Assembly: GCA_937121005.1 (NCBI GenBank)
Contig: CAKZKB010000687.1
Span: 1-13,318 of the forward strand
Length of the DNA: 13,318 nt
DNA from: an uncultured cyanobacterium
GTDB taxonomy: Bacteria > Cyanobacteriota > Cyanobacteriia > Cyanobacteriales > Geitlerinemataceae
Reading direction: 5' to 3'
The notes under the pieces were generated by a model. That model searched no databases, was not told the origin of the DNA, and was given only the letters and a program-made list of their open reading frames with translations. Below are positions 12,961 through 13,318 of this stretch, in pieces; position 1 is the stretch's first letter; every line of letters starts with the position of its first letter. A program made the position numbers and the translations under genes.

Positions 12961-13011
12961 GCTCACTTCGGCTAGGCTCACTTCGACAAGCGGTTCCTGA
13001 GCTTGCCGAAG
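12961..13011. repeat. Palindromic intergenic repeat (CTTCGACAAGC type)
   Basis: CTTCGACAAGC (12981-12991) pairs with GCTTGCCGAAG (13001-13011) with one G-U pair around a 9-base loop GGTTCCTGA. GCTCACTTCG is directly repeated just before (12961-12970 and 12976-12985). This type of palindrome is a common dispersed intergenic element in bacteria. Confidence 0.7.
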
Positions 13012-13028
13012 GGCAGTGCGAGCAGGGC

Positions 13029-13119
13029 AAGTCTCTAAAGCCAGGGGCTTGTACGGATGCTTCGCTTTGGTTTGCCACGAATAAATTCGGGGGCTTGTAT
13101 CCAGGATATTCTCGGTCAG
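13029..13119. repeat. Dispersed repeat with GG(A/G)CTTGTATCC core, copy 2
   Basis: CTAAAGCCAGGGGCTTGTACGG, then a hairpin CGAATAAATTCG (13079-13090), GGGGGCTTGTATCC and ATTCTCGGTCA. The parts and order match 735-827. The two CTTGTA elements (13038-13043 and 13093-13098) suggest that each copy consists of two related hairpin units. Confidence 0.7.
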
Positions 13120-13179
13120 ACGATCGCGATCGCTGCCAGGGCGATCGCCAACCTTGCTCGGCCACGAAACACCGCCGCC

Positions 13180-13205
13180 AAAAACCGGGGTCGCGCCCCG
13201 GCTTT
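13180..13205 (-). terminator. Intrinsic terminator downstream of the second sbtB
   Basis: Perfect stem CCGGGG/CCCCGG with a 5-base loop, with AAAA and TTTT on the two sides. On the minus strand it is followed by TTTTTGG, so it should stop the transcript of the partial sbtB copy at 13232-13318. It could also work in the opposite direction. Confidence 0.85.
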
Positions 13206-13231
13206 TGGGTTCGATCGACTGGGTTTTCAAG

Positions 13232-13318
13232 TCAGAACTTGTGCGCGTGCAATACTTCCATCACGTCACAAAGATAGGCGATGCCGGAATAATCGTCAAA
13301 ATACCGCGCTGCGACCTC
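13232..13318 (-). CDS. sbtB: Second sbtB copy, partial (C-terminal 28 residues, cut by window end)
   Basis: The visible codons encode EVAARYFDDYSGIAYL followed by CDVMEVLHAHKF and a TGA stop. All 28 residues are identical to the C terminus of the SbtB at 7959-8276. At the nucleotide level 78 of 84 coding positions agree, all six changes being synonymous. Similarity continues past the stop into the 3' flank (TTCGATCGACT at both loci). It also lacks the CGPxGC loop. The 5' part lies beyond the window; whether it is intact or next to sbtA cannot be seen. Confidence 0.92.
   Translation of the reverse strand, partial: EVAARYFDDYSGIAYLCDVMEVLHAHKF

Noticed and set aside
12920..13230. Minus-strand frames of 81 and 94 codons upstream of mrp
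   Set aside because: They cross several non-coding repeats and a terminator, and part of the translation matches the translated copy at 735-827 as expected for repeat DNA, not for a gene.

Overview
The window looks like chromosomal DNA of a cyanobacterium, probably a filamentous one. The HIP1 octamer GCGATCGC recurs throughout (for example 2591-2598, 3182-3189, 12643-12650). The gene content is also cyanobacterial: BciB-type 8-vinyl reductase, the carbon-regulatory PII-like protein SbtB, a DUF2808 secreted protein, and a short-form Mrp antiporter operon in the order C-D-E-F-G-A-B. Heptamer short tandem repeats (STRR type) are scattered between genes. Genus is inference only.

Layout. 1-1580 (minus strand): a terminator, tRNA-Gln(UUG) whose likely promoter lies in the 3' end of the preceding hypothetical gene, a repeat block, and a second hypothetical gene. 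1645-5228 (plus): bciB, then only 9 bp later a transmembrane Ser/Thr kinase with an extracytoplasmic PPC-like domain, then a DUF2808 secreted protein coupled to it by an ATGA overlap. Repeat sequence has run into the 3' end of the DUF2808 gene. 5311-5991: queC. 6000-7940: a compact accessory islet with a four-CxxC mini-protein, a coding-like fragment, a BrnT-type toxin with its antitoxin, and a two-gene unit (small antitoxin-sized protein plus retropepsin-like aspartic protease) with its own promoter and a near-identical direct repeat on each side. 7959-8276: sbtB. 8277-8665: non-coding, with inverted repeats. 8666-12641 (minus): mrpCDEFGAB, every junction overlapping or within 3 bp. 12642-13231: mrp leader, a coding-like remnant, dispersed repeats and a strong terminator. 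13232-13318: 3' end of a second sbtB whose visible protein is identical to the first.

How the genes may work together (inference). Mrp is a Na+/H+ antiporter and SbtB is the PII-like partner of the Na+-dependent bicarbonate transporter SbtA. Two sbtB copies around mrp suggest a locus coupling sodium homeostasis to inorganic carbon uptake. The kinase/DUF2808 pair looks like a membrane receptor module with a co-expressed secreted partner. Three composite repeat blocks (702-827, 5153-5295, 12888-13119) share parts in the same order and have altered the ends of adjacent genes.
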